Positions 7,771 through 19,174 of a stretch of DNA of 44,106 bases are shown here, in pieces. The notes beneath the pieces were generated by a model. It was not told where the DNA came from. It did not search any database and worked only from the letters and a program-made list of their open reading frames with translations. The stretch is from positions 1 through 44,106 of the forward strand of contig DENB01000059.1 in the NCBI GenBank assembly GCA_002359495.1, written 5' to 3'. Origin of the DNA: Enterobacteriaceae bacterium UBA2655 (GTDB lineage Bacteria > Pseudomonadota > Gammaproteobacteria > Enterobacterales > Enterobacteriaceae). Numbering within the stretch: position 1 is the stretch's first letter; every line of letters begins with the position of its first letter. A program made the translations under genes and the position numbers.

Positions 7771-9408
7771 TCATCGGTTACGACACGGCGTCAGAATATC
7801 ATCGCCGGGTTTGTATTCATGCGTCATGACGCCGGTAATGCCAAGCAGGGTGGAAAATAAATTATCCTGCGAATAATGCTCTGACGAAGCAAGGCCGTTC
7901 AGGCAATGCATATTCACCGCATAACGCTGTTGATAATCGGGCGATAGCCAAATCAGCATAGGAACATGTTTTTGCGCCTCAGGCGCGATCGCATAAGGCA
8001 TGCCATGAAGGTATTCGCCGTTCTCACCCAGAGACTCGCCATGATCGGAGAGATAAACCAGACTGGTGGTGAAACGATCCTGATGCGCCTTTAACAGACC
8101 TATCGCTTTATCCAAGATATAATCGACATACAGCAAGGTGTTGTCATAGGTATTAACCAGCTGCTCGCCGGAACAAGTCTGGATCTGATTGGTATCGCAG
8201 GTCGGCGTAAATTTTTTAAATGCCGGCGGATAGCGATTGTAATAAGTCGGGCCGTGACTGCCGATGGTATGCAGAACGATAATTCCGTTGCCCTGCAGCT
8301 TATTAATATAATCATCCAGGCCGTGAAACAGCACCTCGTCATAACACTCGCCTTTAATGCACATACCCGGCAAGTTGAGTTGCGTCATATCCTGATGCGG
8401 AACCCGATCGCAGGCGCCCTTGCAGCCCCCGTCATTTTCATTCCACAGTACGCTAATGCCGGCACGTTGCTCGATATCCAGCAAGCCTTCTTCGTGGCTG
8501 GCCAGCACATCGTCATAGTGTGAGCGCGGCATATTGGAAAACATGCAGGGCACTGATACAGCAGTTGCCGTGCCGCAGGACGCGGTGTCGGGGAAATAGA
8601 CGACACCATCTTTCGCCAGCAACGGGTTGGTCGGACGGGCATAGCCGGAGAGTGAAAAGTTATCGGCGCGCGAGGTTTCGCCCACGATCAGGATGGTCAG
8701 ATTTTTTTTAGCGCCGGCGAGCATTTGCGGATTCTGGCGCGCATCTTCGCCAATCCTGATCAGCGGCTGGTTTTCGCGCTCATGATGGCGGTAATAAGAC
8801 CAGGAAGCCGCGATGCTATTAGAGGGATTCAACGACTTAATCAGTTCTTTATTGTTACGAAACAGAGAGGCGTAATCTTTATAAAACGCCAGCGCCACAA
8901 ATACGATAAGCGCCACGGAAACCAGCAGGCTTCCGGCCCGATAAGCGACACTTTTCCAGAACGGCGCACTGTTTTTAATCCTTACCAGAAAAGCCAACGC
9001 CGCCATAAGCAAACCAGAAAGCAGCAGCGTCAAAAAGAACTGCGGCGTCACTAAAGCCTGCGCTTCGGCTACAGTGGTGTCCAGAATGTTTACGATCATT
9101 GATCTGTCGAGAACGATGCCGTAATTCTTAATAAAATATTGCGCCGCCGCAGAAACTAAAATAAACAGAGCCGCAACTGCCCTGTCCAGCCAGAAAAAAG
9201 AGGCCAGTGTCAGAACAATATTGATCACGCTGAATGCGACCACCGGCATTGAAAAAAATACCAGCGTATTATGCAGCGTCGCCAGCGGCATTAACGCCAG
9301 CACTTGACGATAAAAGGCCACGTTCAGGAACAACGCGATATAAAAAGAAAACAGGATTAAAAAAGAGAGGCGGCTTAGCGCCGGTCTTTTAAAATACAAC
9401 GATGACAT
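7771..9408 (-). CDS. eptA: Lipid A phosphoethanolamine transferase EptA (PmrC)
   Basis: The 545-residue inner-membrane enzyme transfers phosphoethanolamine to the phosphates of lipid A, lowering the negative charge of the outer membrane and the binding of cationic peptides and polymyxins. Five membrane segments occupy about the first 180 residues; the periplasmic sulfatase-fold domain follows. The nucleophile Thr lies in SCGTATAVSVPCMF, with metal-ligand regions GETSRADNF, TIGSHGPTYYNRYP and LSDHGESLGENG. It aligns almost end to end with E. coli EptA from memory, closer than to the MCR proteins. No pmrAB genes accompany it here. The gene is divergent from kdpF, with a 197-base shared upstream region. 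The ribosome site is weak. Confidence 0.93.
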   Translation of the reverse strand: MSSLYFKRPALSRLSFLILFSFYIALFLNVAFYRQVLALMPLATLHNTLVFFSMPVVAFSVINIVLTLASFFWLDRAVAALFILVSAAAQYFIKNYGIVLDRSMIVNILDTTVAEAQALVTPQFFLTLLLSGLLMAALAFLVRIKNSAPFWKSVAYRAGSLLVSVALIVFVALAFYKDYASLFRNNKELIKSLNPSNSIAASWSYYRHHERENQPLIRIGEDARQNPQMLAGAKKNLTILIVGETSRADNFSLSGYARPTNPLLAKDGVVYFPDTASCGTATAVSVPCMFSNMPRSHYDDVLASHEEGLLDIEQRAGISVLWNENDGGCKGACDRVPHQDMTQLNLPGMCIKGECYDEVLFHGLDDYINKLQGNGIIVLHTIGSHGPTYYNRYPPAFKKFTPTCDTNQIQTCSGEQLVNTYDNTLLYVDYILDKAIGLLKAHQDRFTTSLVYLSDHGESLGENGEYLHGMPYAIAPEAQKHVPMLIWLSPDYQQRYAVNMHCLNGLASSEHYSQDNLFSTLLGITGVMTHEYKPGDDILTPCRNR

Positions 9409-9505
9409 AACAGGGGTCCGGTAACCAACTTAAGCTCACATTCTGCCAGTCGAAAATTAGGAAAACCTTAAGCGTTGCCAGGGAGCGGCATCGGCGCTTT
9501 GACTA

Positions 9506-9571
9506 TTTTTATATTTTTTATATACCGCGCTCGACAATATTGACGATATTTTTATCCGCCTTTTCTTACAC
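9506..9571 (+). promoter_or_regulatory. KdpE-binding site and kdp promoter region
   Basis: The T-rich block at 9506-9533, with TTTATATTTTTTATATACC followed by a GC-rich tail, resembles the E. coli KdpE site (a T-run followed by ACCCCGCCCG) and is placed correctly upstream of kdpF. A possible sigma-70 promoter follows: TTGACG at 9540-9545 and TTACAC at 9566-9571, with a long 20-base spacer, so the exact promoter boxes are uncertain. Confidence 0.6.
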
Positions 9572-9605
9572 TCGGGTTCTGTCCAATGAATCCGGGAGGA
9601 TCGCC

Positions 9606-9695
9606 GTGAGCGCAGAAATACTAACCGGCATAGTGCTGGTTTCCCTTTTGCTGGCTTATCTGTTTTACGCTCTGTTGCGGGCGGAGGCGTTCTGA
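9606..9695 (+). CDS. kdpF: KdpF, small subunit of the Kdp K+ ATPase
   Basis: A 29-residue single-helix membrane peptide starts at a GTG (read as Met-Ser-Ala-Glu) behind a strong GGGAGGA. It ends in RAEAF, matching the length and C-terminus of E. coli KdpF (29 residues, NAEAF). KdpF stabilises the KdpABC complex. Its TGA overlaps the kdpA start codon by one base (TGATG), so translation is coupled. Confidence 0.92.
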   Translation: MSAEILTGIVLVSLLLAYLFYALLRAEAF

Positions 9696-11380
9696 TGGCC
9701 TCAGAAGCGTTTTTACTCCTTGCCGCGTTTCTGGCGATCCTGCTGATCGTCGCGCAACCGCTGGGCCATTTGCTGACCAGCCTGGCGCTGGATCGCCCCT
9801 TACCGGGAACCGTCACGCTGGAGCGTGGAATAGCACGCCTGTGCGGCATACAAAACAGCGAAATGAACTGGCGTCAGTTTCTGTCTGCTCTCCTGCTGTT
9901 TAACCTAATCGGCCTGATTTTTTTGTTTATCGTGCTGATGCTGCAGGGCGTTCTGCCGCTGAATCCTCAGCGTCTGCCCGGATTGTCCTGGCATCTGGCG
10001 TTAAATACCGCCATCAGCTTTGTTTCCAACACTAACTGGCAATCCTATGCCGGCGAATCCACCATGAGCTATTTCAGCGAAACGGTCGGGCTTACCGTGC
10101 AGAATTTCCTGTCGGCGGCAACGGGGATCACCGTGCTGTTTGCGCTGATGCGCGGTTTTTTCCGGCACAGCAGCGACAAGCTCGGCAACGCCTGGCGCGA
10201 CCTGACGCGTATTATCTTGTTTGTCCTGCTTCCCCTGAGCCTGCTGATAGCGCTGTTTTTCATCAGTCAGGGAACGATCCAGAACTTCACGCCTTATGTT
10301 ACCGCCACCACGCTTGAAGGCGCGCGGCAGACGTTGCCTATGGGCCCTGTCGCGTCGCAGGAGGCGATCAAAATGCTGGGAACCAACGGAGGCGGCCTGT
10401 TTAACGCTAACTCCGCCCATCCTTTTGAAAACCCGACGGCGTTAACCAATTTTGTTCAGATGCTGGCGATTTTCGCGATTCCGGCAGCGCTCTGCTTCAC
10501 TTTCGGCAATGTCGTGCGGGAGCGCGCGCAGGGTCGCGCGATCCTCTGGGCGATGTCGCTGCTGTTTGTGCTGACCGCCGTACTGGTCATGATGGCTGAA
10601 GTCAGAGGCAACCCGCACCTTATCGCGTTCGGCGCCGACAGCGCCATGAACTGGGAAGGAAAAGAGAGCCGCTTCGGCATTCTCAACTCCAGTTTGTTTG
10701 CCGTGATCACCACGGCGGCCTCCTGCGGCGCGGTCAATGCCATGCATGACTCCTTCACCGCGCTGGGCGGCCTGATCCCGCTGTGGCTGATTCAGCTGGG
10801 CGAAGTGGTTTTCGGCGGCGTCGGTTCGGGCCTGTACGGGATGTTGATGAATGTGCTGTTGGCGGTATTTATCGCCGGGCTGATGATTGGCCGCACGCCG
10901 GAGTATCTGGGTAAGAAAATCGGCGTGCCGGAAATGAAAATGGCGGCCATTTATATCCTGATTACGCCCTGCCTGGTGCTGACGGGTACGGCGCTGGCAA
11001 TGATGACCGGGGCGGGACGCGCCGGGATATTCAACCCGGGCGCGCACGGTTTCAGCGAAGCGCTTTATGCGCTCTCGTCGGCGGCCAATAACAACGGCAG
11101 CGCTTTCGCCGGTCTTTCAGCCAATACCCTGTTCTGGAATCTGCTGCTGGGCGCGGCCATGTTGCTGGGGCGCTTCGTCCCTTTTATACCGCTGCTGATG
11201 ATCGCGGGCTCGCTGGCCGCACGCAAAAGCCAGCCCCCTGGCGTAGGCACACTGCCGACTCACGGCGGACTCTTTGTCGCCCTGCTGATCGGCACGGTAT
11301 TGCTGGTGGGCGCGCTGACGTTCATTCCCTCGCTGGCCCTTGGGCCGATCGTTGAACATTTGCAGTCGATTAGCCACTAA
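9695..11380 (+). CDS. kdpA: Potassium-transporting ATPase subunit KdpA
   Basis: The 561-residue inner-membrane protein is the K+-selective, channel-like subunit of the KdpFABC pump, related to Trk/Ktr channels. About ten membrane segments and repeated selectivity-filter loops are visible, including [18 protein letters not shown] and the glycine-rich GGVGSGLYG loop. The length matches E. coli KdpA (557). It begins one base before the kdpF stop ends and is followed by kdpB after an 18-base gap. Confidence 0.96.
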   Translation: MASEAFLLLAAFLAILLIVAQPLGHLLTSLALDRPLPGTVTLERGIARLCGIQNSEMNWRQFLSALLLFNLIGLIFLFIVLMLQGVLPLNPQRLPGLSWHLALNTAISFVSNTNWQSYAGESTMSYFSETVGLTVQNFLSAATGITVLFALMRGFFRHSSDKLGNAWRDLTRIILFVLLPLSLLIALFFISQGTIQNFTPYVTATTLEGARQTLPMGPVASQEAIKMLGTNGGGLFNANSAHPFENPTALTNFVQMLAIFAIPAALCFTFGNVVRERAQGRAILWAMSLLFVLTAVLVMMAEVRGNPHLIAFGADSAMNWEGKESRFGILNSSLFAVITTAASCGAVNAMHDSFTALGGLIPLWLIQLGEVVFGGVGSGLYGMLMNVLLAVFIAGLMIGRTPEYLGKKIGVPEMKMAAIYILITPCLVLTGTALAMMTGAGRAGIFNPGAHGFSEALYALSSAANNNGSAFAGLSANTLFWNLLLGAAMLLGRFVPFIPLLMIAGSLAARKSQPPGVGTLPTHGGLFVALLIGTVLLVGALTFIPSLALGPIVEHLQSISH

Positions 11381-11398
11381 TTGCCGGAGCGTTTCTCT

Positions 11399-13435
11399 AT
11401 GCCACATCACACCTCTTCCCGACAGCACGGCACAGTGTGGCGCGCTGCGATGGTCGGAGCTTTTCAGAAGCTCGATCCCCGGGTGCAGTACCGTAACCCG
11501 GTGATGTTCATGGTTTATCTGGGCAGTATCCTGACGACAATCCTGGCGTTCCGCGCCGGATCGGATAACGTCGGTTTCACCGCCGCCATCAGCGTCTGGC
11601 TCTGGTTTACGGTGCTCTTCGCCAACTTTGCCGAGGCGCTGGCCGAAGGCCGCAGTAAAGCCCAGGCGGAGAGCCTGAAGGGGATTAAACGCACCAGCTG
11701 GGCGAAAAAGCTGGCCGCGCCGTCACAGGATGCCCAACAGCAAAACGTCGCAGCGGAAAGTCTGCGCAAAGGGGATTTCGTGCTGGTGGAAGCGGGAGAC
11801 ATTATCCCCTGCGACGGCGAGGTGCTGGCTGGCGGCGCGTCCGTGGATGAAAGCGCCATTACCGGCGAATCGGCGCCGGTCATCCGTGAAGCGGGCGGCG
11901 ATTTCGCGTCGGTAACGGGCGGAACCCGTATTTTATCTGACTGGCTGGTGCTGCAATGCAGCGTCAATCCGGGCGAAACCTTTCTCGACCGGATGATCGC
12001 CATGGTGGAAGGCGCGCAGCGCCGCAAGACGCCGAACGAAGTGGCGCTCAACATATTGCTGATCTCATTGACCATTGTTTTCCTGCTGGCGACCGCCACG
12101 ATCTGGCCCTTTTCCGCCTGGGGAGGCACGCCGGTCAGCGTGACGGTGCTGGTCGCGCTCCTGGTCTGTCTTATTCCCACCACCATCGGCGCGCTGCTCT
12201 CCGCTATCGGCATTGCCGGTATGAGCCGGATGCTGGGTGCCAATGTGATCGCCACCAGCGGACGCGCGGTAGAGGCGGCCGGCGATGTGGATGTCCTGCT
12301 GCTGGATAAAACCGGCACCATTACGCTGGGCAACAGGCAGGCCAGCGAGTTTCTTCCCGCCTGTGGCATTCAGGAAGATGCGCTGGCGAATGCCGCCCAG
12401 CTTGCTTCGCTGGCGGATGAGACGCCGGAAGGACGCAGTATCGTTGTGCTGGCTAAGCAAAAATTCAATCTACGCGAGCGCGATCTGCAAAGCCTGAACG
12501 CCACGTTTATCCCTTTTTCCGCCCAGACGCGCATGAGCGGCGTGAATATCGGCGAGAAAACTTTGCGTAAAGGCGCTGCCGATGCGATTCGCCGCCACGT
12601 TGAAAGCAATGGCGGGCATTTTCCGGCGGAAGTGAAAGCGCTGGTCGCTTCGGTGGCGCGTACTGGCGGAACGCCGCTGGTGGTCGCAGAAGACAATATT
12701 GTTATGGGCGTCGTGGCGTTGAAAGATATTGTGAAGGGAGGGATCAAAGAACGTTTCGCCGAGCTGCGGAGAATGGGGATCAAAACGGTAATGATTACCG
12801 GCGACAATCCGCTTACCGCCGCCGCCATCGCCGCTGAGGCCGGCGTTGATGATTTTCTCTCTGAAGCGACGCCGGAAGCCAAGCTGGCGCTGATCCGTCA
12901 ATATCAGGCGGAAGGCCGCATGGTGGCGATGACCGGCGACGGCACTAACGACGCGCCGGCCCTGGCGCAGGCCGACGTAGCCGTGGCGATGAACTCCGGC
13001 ACGCAGGCGGCCAAAGAGGCGGGCAACATGGTGGATCTGGATTCCAATCCCACCAAGTTGCTGGAAGTGGTGCATATCGGCAAACAGATGCTGATGACGC
13101 GCGGCTCGCTGACCACCTTCAGCATCGCCAACGATGTCGCGAAATATTTCGCGATTATCCCGGCGGCTTTCGCGGCGACCTGGCCGCAATTGAATATGCT
13201 GAACGTGATGCACTTGCACTCTCCGGCCTCCGCCATTCTTTCCGCCGTTATTTTTAACGCCCTGATTATTATCCTGCTGATTCCGCTGGCGCTGAAAGGG
13301 GTAAGTTATCGTCCAATGGCCGCGGCGCGGTTGCTGCGGCGTAATCTCTGGCTCTACGGCGCCGGCGGGCTGGTGGTGCCTTTTGTCGGCATTAAGCTTA
13401 TCGACATCCTGCTGACCCTGTCGGGTCTGGCCTGA
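11399..13435 (+). CDS. kdpB: Potassium-transporting P-type ATPase subunit KdpB
   Basis: This is the catalytic P1A-type ATPase of KdpFABC, 678 residues from the ATG at 11399, with GGAG upstream; a longer TTG reading from 11381 is unlikely. It has the TGES actuator motif, the phosphorylation motif DKTGTIT with Asp at about residue 303 (Asp307 in E. coli), the nucleotide-binding region, and the hinge motif [17 protein letters not shown]. Membrane helices lie in the expected places. The gene is intact and 11 bases precede kdpC, with GAGG at the junction. Confidence 0.97.
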   Translation: MPHHTSSRQHGTVWRAAMVGAFQKLDPRVQYRNPVMFMVYLGSILTTILAFRAGSDNVGFTAAISVWLWFTVLFANFAEALAEGRSKAQAESLKGIKRTSWAKKLAAPSQDAQQQNVAAESLRKGDFVLVEAGDIIPCDGEVLAGGASVDESAITGESAPVIREAGGDFASVTGGTRILSDWLVLQCSVNPGETFLDRMIAMVEGAQRRKTPNEVALNILLISLTIVFLLATATIWPFSAWGGTPVSVTVLVALLVCLIPTTIGALLSAIGIAGMSRMLGANVIATSGRAVEAAGDVDVLLLDKTGTITLGNRQASEFLPACGIQEDALANAAQLASLADETPEGRSIVVLAKQKFNLRERDLQSLNATFIPFSAQTRMSGVNIGEKTLRKGAADAIRRHVESNGGHFPAEVKALVASVARTGGTPLVVAEDNIVMGVVALKDIVKGGIKERFAELRRMGIKTVMITGDNPLTAAAIAAEAGVDDFLSEATPEAKLALIRQYQAEGRMVAMTGDGTNDAPALAQADVAVAMNSGTQAAKEAGNMVDLDSNPTKLLEVVHIGKQMLMTRGSLTTFSIANDVAKYFAIIPAAFAATWPQLNMLNVMHLHSPASAILSAVIFNALIIILLIPLALKGVSYRPMAAARLLRRNLWLYGAGGLVVPFVGIKLIDILLTLSGLA

Positions 13436-13446
13436 GGAGGCTGTAA

Positions 13447-14034
13447 ATGAATTTGTTGCGTCCCGCATTTTCTCTTTTCATTCTGCTCACGCTGATCACC
13501 GGCGTCGCCTACCCCCTGTTGACCACCGGGCTGGCGCAGTGGTGGTTTCCCGCTAACGCGCAAGGCTCATTGATAAAACATGAGAATCGTCTGGTGGGTT
13601 CGGCATTAATCGGTCAACGCTTTACGCGTCTGGGTTATTTTCAGGGACGCCCGTCGGCTACGGCGGAAACGCCCTATAATCCGTTAGCCTCTTCAGGCAG
13701 TAATCTGGCGGTCAGCAACCCGGCGCTGGACGAAACGATAAAACAGCGCGTGGCTGCGCTGCGCCAGGCCAATCCTCAGGCAAACCCGCGGGTGCCGACC
13801 GAGCTGGCAACCGCCTCCGCCAGCGGCCTGGATGCCCAGATTTCTCCGGCGGCGGCGATATGGCAAATACCCCGCGTGGCGCAGGCGCGTCACCTTTCCG
13901 AACAGGCGCTCCGCCGTCTGGTAGAGGCGCATACGCAGCATCCTCTGCTGTCGTTTACCGGGGAGTCGGTAGTCAACGTCCTGCAACTGAATATGGCGCT
14001 GGATGAGATGGAAAACGGTAAGGAGAAGAAATGA
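13447..14034 (+). CDS. kdpC: Potassium-transporting ATPase subunit KdpC
   Basis: The 195-residue protein has one N-terminal membrane helix and a periplasmic domain, the usual KdpC plan. YFQGRPSAT and the Ser/Ala/Asn-rich stretch after it are typical. KdpC binds KdpA and increases the apparent affinity of the pump. A GAGG ribosome site precedes the ATG, and the gene overlaps kdpD by 4 bases (ATGA). Confidence 0.95.
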   Translation: MNLLRPAFSLFILLTLITGVAYPLLTTGLAQWWFPANAQGSLIKHENRLVGSALIGQRFTRLGYFQGRPSATAETPYNPLASSGSNLAVSNPALDETIKQRVAALRQANPQANPRVPTELATASASGLDAQISPAAAIWQIPRVAQARHLSEQALRRLVEAHTQHPLLSFTGESVVNVLQLNMALDEMENGKEKK

Positions 14035-16718
14035 AGCAGGATCGCCGACGGCCTGACCCGGATGCGCTGCTGGCGCAGAGCGATACCGAAGCCCGCGGCA
14101 AGCTGAAAATCTATTTCGGCGCCTGTGCGGGCGTGGGCAAAACCTGGGCCATGTTGCAGGAGGCGCGGCGTTTGCGGGCGCAGGGGCTGGATCTGCTTGT
14201 CGGCGTGGTGGAAACCCATGGTCGTCAGGAGACGGCAGCCTTGCTGGAGGGATTACCCCTGCTGCCCCGCCGCTCCGCCGGGCGAAGCCAGAGTGAGGAA
14301 TTTGACCTGGATGCGGCGCTGGCGCGGCGTCCGGCCGTGATTTTGATGGACGAACTGGCGCATTCCAACGCGCGCGGCTCCCGTCATCCCAAGCGCTGGC
14401 AGGATATCGAAGAGCTGCTTGATGCCAGTATTGATGTCCTGACAACGGTAAACGTTCAGCATCTTGAAAGCCTGAACGATGTGGTCAGCGGCGTGACCGG
14501 CATCAGAGTGCGGGAAACCGTGCCGGATCCTTTTTTCGATTCCGCGACAGAAGTGGTGCTGGTGGATCTGTCGCCGGATGACCTACGGCAACGGCTGAAA
14601 GAAGGAAAAGTCTATGTCGGCGAAGGCGCTGAACGCGCCATCGAAAACTTTTTTCGGAAAGGCAACCTCTTCGCCTTGCGCGAGCTGGCGTTGCGACGCA
14701 CGGCGGATCGGGTCGATGATCAGATGCGAGCCTGGCGCGACATACGCGGACGCGAAGAGAAAGTCTGGCATATCCGCGACGCCATTCTGTTATGCATCGG
14801 CGCCAACAGCGGCAGTGAAAAACTGGTGCGCATTGCCGCCAGGCTGGCATCCAGGCTCGGTTGTGAATGGCATGCTGTGACAGTGGAAACGCCAACGCTT
14901 TATCGTCAGAAAGAATCCCGCCGCCGCACTATTCTGCATACGCTGCAGCTGGCGCAGAATATGGGGGCGACGACCGCCACGCTTTCCGATCCTGACGAAG
15001 CGCAGGCCGTTGTACGCTATGCGCGCGAGCATAATCTCGGCAAAATTATCGTGGGACGCCCGCCGCAGCGCCGCTGGCGGTTTACCCACCGTTTTACTCA
15101 TAATCTGAGCCGCCTCGCCCCCGATTTAGATCTGATGATCGTCGCGCTGGACGATGCGCCCGATATCACTACGGGCCAGGAAGCCGCAGCCCGCAGCGGC
15201 AAAGAGATATGGCGTCAAAAATTGCGCGGTTGTCTGGCGGCCGCCGCGCTCTGCGCGCTGATTACCCTTTCCGTGAAAGCGCTGCTGCCCGGCTTTTCTC
15301 CTATTAATCTGATCATGATTTATCTGCTCGGCGTGGTACTGCTAGCGATCGGCTTTGGCCGGTTGCCTTCCGTCGTCGCCGCGTTGCTTAATATTGTGGC
15401 GTTCGACCTGTTTTTTATCGCGCCTGTAGGCTCTTTCGCCGTGATGGATGCACGCTATCTGGTAACGTTCGCCGTCATGCTGGCTGTCGGCGTGATTACC
15501 GGGAATCTGACCGCTGGCGTGCGCTATCAGGCCAGAGTCGCGCGTCACAGGGAACAACGCGCGCGTTACCTGTACGAAATGGCGGAGGGATTAAGCCGGG
15601 CGCGGCAACCTGAAGAAGTCGCGCAAATCAGCCAGCGCGTTGTGGGCGCTGCGCTGCTTGCCCGATGCGAAGTCTGGCTTCCCGATAATCAAGAAGCGCT
15701 GATTGCGCCCAGTGAACGTATGCTGAGCACGGTGCCCGATCCCGCCATTGTGAAATGGAGCTTTGATAAACGACAGGTTGCAGGCGCGGGCACGGATACG
15801 CTTCCCGGCGTGCCTTATAAAATTCTGCCATTAACTTCATCCGACCGCGCGCTGGGGCTGCTGATCATTGAACCCGGCAACCTGCGCCACTTGTTAATAC
15901 CGGAGCAGCAGCGCCTGCTGGATACCTTTGCCGTGCTTATTTCAGATGCGCTGGAACGTCTGGCGCTGACCCGACGCGAGCAACAGTCGCGTCTGTCTGC
16001 GGAGCGCGAAGAGTTGAGAAACGCGCTTCTGGCCGCGCTTTCCCACGATCTTCGCACGCCGCTGACGGTACTTTTCGGGCAGGCGGAAATTCTGATGCTC
16101 GATCTCTCGGCGGCCGGTTCAGACTATGCGCCCCAGGCGAATCAGATCCGTATGCAGACGTTGAGCACCATCCGTCTGGTCAACAATATGCTGGATATGG
16201 CGCGTATCGAGACGGATGGCTTCCGACTGCAAACGGACTGGGTTGCGCTTGAAGAAGTGATCGGCAGCGCGCTGAAATCGCTGGACGCCATCTTGCCGGC
16301 GGAGCATGTCCGGCTCGATCTGCCGCCAGAGATGGTACTGTTTAAAGGCGACGGCCCGCTTCTGGAACGCGTTTTTGTTAATCTGCTGGAGAACGCGCAG
16401 AAATACGCAGGCGATCAGGCTCAAATTGGCATTCGCGCCCGTCTGCTGCCCGGCCAACTGGCTGTTGAGGTATGGGATAACGGGCCTGGCATCCCGGCCG
16501 GCAGAGAACGACAGATTTTTGAGAAATTTACGCGCGGTCACGAAGAATCCGCTATTCCCGGCGTCGGTATGGGACTGGCGATTTGCCGCGCCATTGTCAG
16601 TATGCATCACGGTGAGATTTATGCCGCTAACCGCCCACAGGGTGGAGCCTGTTTTACTTTTACCCTTCCCCTGCCGCCTGCCCCGTCGCCAGAGGAAAAT
16701 TTGGAAGCAATCATGTGA
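14031..16718 (+). CDS. kdpD: Sensor histidine kinase KdpD
   Basis: The 895-residue sensor controls kdp expression in response to low K+ and ionic stress. In order: an N-terminal KdpD domain with Walker [10 protein letters not shown] at residues 30-38, a USP-like domain, four membrane helices around residues 400-500, a GAF-like region, HisKA with the phosphorylated His at about 672 ([11 protein letters not shown]), and HATPase motifs ([28 protein letters not shown]). The length matches E. coli KdpD (894). It overlaps kdpC and kdpE. No obvious defect is visible. Confidence 0.96.
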   Translation: MKQDRRRPDPDALLAQSDTEARGKLKIYFGACAGVGKTWAMLQEARRLRAQGLDLLVGVVETHGRQETAALLEGLPLLPRRSAGRSQSEEFDLDAALARRPAVILMDELAHSNARGSRHPKRWQDIEELLDASIDVLTTVNVQHLESLNDVVSGVTGIRVRETVPDPFFDSATEVVLVDLSPDDLRQRLKEGKVYVGEGAERAIENFFRKGNLFALRELALRRTADRVDDQMRAWRDIRGREEKVWHIRDAILLCIGANSGSEKLVRIAARLASRLGCEWHAVTVETPTLYRQKESRRRTILHTLQLAQNMGATTATLSDPDEAQAVVRYAREHNLGKIIVGRPPQRRWRFTHRFTHNLSRLAPDLDLMIVALDDAPDITTGQEAAARSGKEIWRQKLRGCLAAAALCALITLSVKALLPGFSPINLIMIYLLGVVLLAIGFGRLPSVVAALLNIVAFDLFFIAPVGSFAVMDARYLVTFAVMLAVGVITGNLTAGVRYQARVARHREQRARYLYEMAEGLSRARQPEEVAQISQRVVGAALLARCEVWLPDNQEALIAPSERMLSTVPDPAIVKWSFDKRQVAGAGTDTLPGVPYKILPLTSSDRALGLLIIEPGNLRHLLIPEQQRLLDTFAVLISDALERLALTRREQQSRLSAEREELRNALLAALSHDLRTPLTVLFGQAEILMLDLSAAGSDYAPQANQIRMQTLSTIRLVNNMLDMARIETDGFRLQTDWVALEEVIGSALKSLDAILPAEHVRLDLPPEMVLFKGDGPLLERVFVNLLENAQKYAGDQAQIGIRARLLPGQLAVEVWDNGPGIPAGRERQIFEKFTRGHEESAIPGVGMGLAICRAIVSMHHGEIYAANRPQGGACFTFTLPLPPAPSPEENLEAIM

Positions 16719-17383
16719 AAAATATATTGATTATTGACGATGAAAAACAAATTTGTCGCTTCTTACGCAGCGCGCTGGAAAACGATGAGATCAGAATTTA
16801 TGAAGCCGAGACATTGTCCAGAGGGCTGGTTACCGCTGCGGCCAGACAGCCTGACCTGGTGATCCTCGATTTGGGTTTGCCGGACGGGGACGGAATGACC
16901 TTTATCCGGGAGTTTCGCCAGTGGAGCGAGAAGCCCATTATTGTCCTCTCAGCGCGCACCGGAGAAGAGGATAAAATCGAGGCGTTGGATTTGGGCGCAG
17001 ACGATTTTCTCTGTAAGCCATTCGGCATCGGCGAGCTGCAGGCGAGAGTGCGCGTCGCGTTGCGTCGGGTTGAAAATGAACGGGAGCAGGTGGTGGCGTT
17101 TGGCGATACTCTGGTTAATCTCAGCGCGCATACCGTGACGCGCGCCGGGGAGCATATCCATCTCACTGCGACAGAATTCCGGTTGCTTGCTTTGCTGGTA
17201 AGCAATCCCGGCAAGGTGCTGATGCAGGCGCAAATCTTAAAACACGTATGGGGTCCTAACGCCGATAACAGTCAGTATTTGCGCATTTACATGGGACATC
17301 TGCGGCAAAAATTAGAAATTCATCCCGCCAAACCCCGGCATTTTATTACCGAAAACGGTATCGGCTACCGCTTCGTGCAATAG
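16715..17383 (+). CDS. kdpE: Response regulator KdpE (OmpR/PhoB type)
   Basis: The 222-residue regulator has a receiver domain with acidic pocket Asp8/Asp9, phospho-acceptor Asp52 (LVILDLGLPDG) and Lys in LCKPFG, then a winged-helix DNA-binding domain ending GIGYRFVQ. It is phosphorylated by KdpD and activates the promoter upstream of kdpF, where a matching site is visible. The start is a GTG overlapping the kdpD stop (GTGA), with GGAAG upstream. It closes the intact kdpFABCDE set. Confidence 0.95.
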   Translation: MKNILIIDDEKQICRFLRSALENDEIRIYEAETLSRGLVTAAARQPDLVILDLGLPDGDGMTFIREFRQWSEKPIIVLSARTGEEDKIEALDLGADDFLCKPFGIGELQARVRVALRRVENEREQVVAFGDTLVNLSAHTVTRAGEHIHLTATEFRLLALLVSNPGKVLMQAQILKHVWGPNADNSQYLRIYMGHLRQKLEIHPAKPRHFITENGIGYRFVQ

Positions 17384-17558
17384 CGAATTGGCAATTACGT
17401 TCTGATGAACGGGATCCTGATGCTGACCACTGCGCTTTCCCCGCCTCGCGGCTTTTCTCCTGCGTATTCAGAACGGATGCCTGTATTGCCCGTAAGGCTT
17501 AACGTCTGGTTCATGGCATACAAAATCCTTCTTCCGCACCCGGCATAATCAGTAGTAA

Positions 17559-17962
17559 CCGCTGTAGCGAGAAGACGTTACAGAATGTCCCCCCTAAACG
17601 GTCTTAAACCTGAATAGCGGCCGGCAACCACTGTAGTGAGAAACATCCACTATAGAGAGTAACTGCCGGATTAAGGCATGACTATCCACTGTAGTGAGTA
17701 GTAACCGCGCTGGAGAGAACTATCCACTATAGCGAGTAGTTTGAATAAAGCAGAGCCGCTGCGGCTCATGGCATTAGCATCAGCCGATGTCAGTAAGCCG
17801 CAAGTAAAGCTTTGACGATTGGCAGGGACGCAACTATCTACTGTAACGAGAACCTTTACTGACTACAGTCGATAACTCACTCACTACAGTGGTTGCTTAG
17901 CCAATTAATCAAAAAATAGCTCACTACAGTGGATAGGAAGTTTTGCCTTCTCGCTATAGTGG
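17559..17962. repeat. RepFIB-type iterons, downstream arm (11 cores)
   Basis: Seven cores of the form CCACTRTAGYGAG start at 17559, 17628, 17647, 17686, 17705, 17724 and 17838. Four in the opposite orientation (CTCRCTAYAGTGG) start at 17859, 17880, 17920 and 17950; the last ends one base before the repA stop codon. The core at 17705 is degenerate. Such repeats bind the RepFIB initiator for replication and copy control. The orientation switch near 17855 makes this arm a large imperfect inverted array. The 17384-17558 stretch before it shows only a doubtful 39-codon minus-strand ORF (17395-17514). Confidence 0.85.
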
Positions 17963-18988
17963 TTAGGCCTTTTTCCCTTTCCTGATTTTTTCCAGCAGCG
18001 CCAGCTCTTCTCTGGAAAGCATGACCATTTCACCGCCCTGCTCTGCGGATTCCGTCAGATCATCAACGTCATCGTCTGTTAAATCCGGCAAATTGAGCGG
18101 AATATCGGCAGGCCGAAGTTTGGGGCGCCGGTAATGGATCACAAAGTAAACGATTTTACCGCGTTTAATTTCAGTGTAATCAAGGTACCCAATCTCTTTC
18201 AGCTGCTCCATCGCCTTCCTGACGGTGGCGTTTTGAGTAATGGTGCGCGAAGTAAGATTGAGCCTTGCGCGCAGACGCGCCATGGATATCGGCGCCGGCG
18301 AGGGAGGAAGGCTTTCAATGAAGGTATAGAGCGCCTGGGCTGACTCTTTGCGCGACAGCTCATTAATGGCTCTCAGCTGAAGCAGAACTTTTTTATCGAA
18401 CTGGTAGAGTTCGAAAATTTTTGGATCCGCCTGCAAGGTTACACTGTCATTTTTCGCGCTGTATTTCGCTGACTGGACAAGGTGAGTGACGTAATACTCG
18501 CCCTCTTTATTGCTGAATGCGATGGTATTAGTGGCGATGCGCGTCAGAGACGCATCCAGACGGCTTCTGAGCTTCGCAGAAGAGCGCACGGAAGGAATGC
18601 CGCAGAGTTTGGCAAAATCGATAAAAGGCAGCGTTACGCTGTCTCCCAGCACCTTATATTTCGCAAAGGCATGGATAATGCCAACCCAGGTTTTGAAGTC
18701 ATTATCCATGTCCAGACGAGCGCCGGTGATCTTGATGTTCTCATAACCTTCTGATTTGACGATCGACAGCTGTTTCAGCTCGTCGGTTACATCCATAGAG
18801 GACATCTGATTCTTTCTGCCGCGGCCAGTAGATTTAAGCGTGGGCACGAATAAACCTAACCTCATCAGCGCAACGGGTTGCACCGTATTGTTGCTGTTAG
18901 GCGTTAAGTTAATAACCTCGCCGGTCTTTTTATCCGTTTCACTAAACGCTTCAGCTATATGGTTGTTTTGTAGTTCTTTTTTTGACAT
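17963..18988 (-). CDS. repA: RepFIB-type replication initiator protein RepA
   Basis: The 341-residue protein closely matches the IncF RepFIB Rep[35 protein letters not shown], the winged-helix segments around [23 protein letters not shown] and [11 protein letters not shown]. These initiators bind iterons as monomers to open the origin and repress their own gene as dimers. I start at the ATG at 18988 (MSKKEL) because family resemblance begins just after it; a longer frame to 19051 would run through the iterons. The gene lies between iteron arrays on both sides, as in RepFIB. It is full length and is the main evidence that this is a plasmid. Confidence 0.92.
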   Translation of the reverse strand: MSKKELQNNHIAEAFSETDKKTGEVINLTPNSNNTVQPVALMRLGLFVPTLKSTGRGRKNQMSSMDVTDELKQLSIVKSEGYENIKITGARLDMDNDFKTWVGIIHAFAKYKVLGDSVTLPFIDFAKLCGIPSVRSSAKLRSRLDASLTRIATNTIAFSNKEGEYYVTHLVQSAKYSAKNDSVTLQADPKIFELYQFDKKVLLQLRAINELSRKESAQALYTFIESLPPSPAPISMARLRARLNLTSRTITQNATVRKAMEQLKEIGYLDYTEIKRGKIVYFVIHYRRPKLRPADIPLNLPDLTDDDVDDLTESAEQGGEMVMLSREELALLEKIRKGKKA

Positions 18989-19028
18989 TTTACTGTCCCG
19001 TGAACTTAACAAGCGATAATCGTCGTTA

Positions 19029-19126
19029 CTAATTACAGTGGATACTAACACTCACTATAGCGGACAGGCTACTCACTACAGTGGATTATTTACTCGCTAT
19101 AGTGGTCGATTTACTTTCTACAGTGG
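19029..19126. repeat. Iteron block next to the repA start (5 cores)
   Basis: Five same-orientation cores (CTCACTATAGCGG-like) start at 19029, 19051, 19072, 19093 and 19114, about 21 bases apart, which is two helical turns. They lie directly upstream of repA and probably cover its promoter, giving autorepression by RepA. Confidence 0.85.
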
Positions 19127-19174
19127 TTGGCGAGGCTGGCTGAAGTCACGTCCCGCAAGGGCTGGCAGGATGCA

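Noticed and set aside
11381..11398. TTG start adding six residues to KdpB
   Set aside because: The ATG at 11399 has a better-placed GGAG and gives the normal KdpB length.
17395..17514. A 39-codon minus-strand ORF between kdpE and the iterons
   Set aside because: It has an AAGGA-like site, but the peptide matches nothing I know and there is no context; too weak to call a gene.
18989..19051. Longer repA start giving 21 extra N-terminal residues
   Set aside because: The extension runs into iteron sequence, and family similarity begins after the inner ATG.
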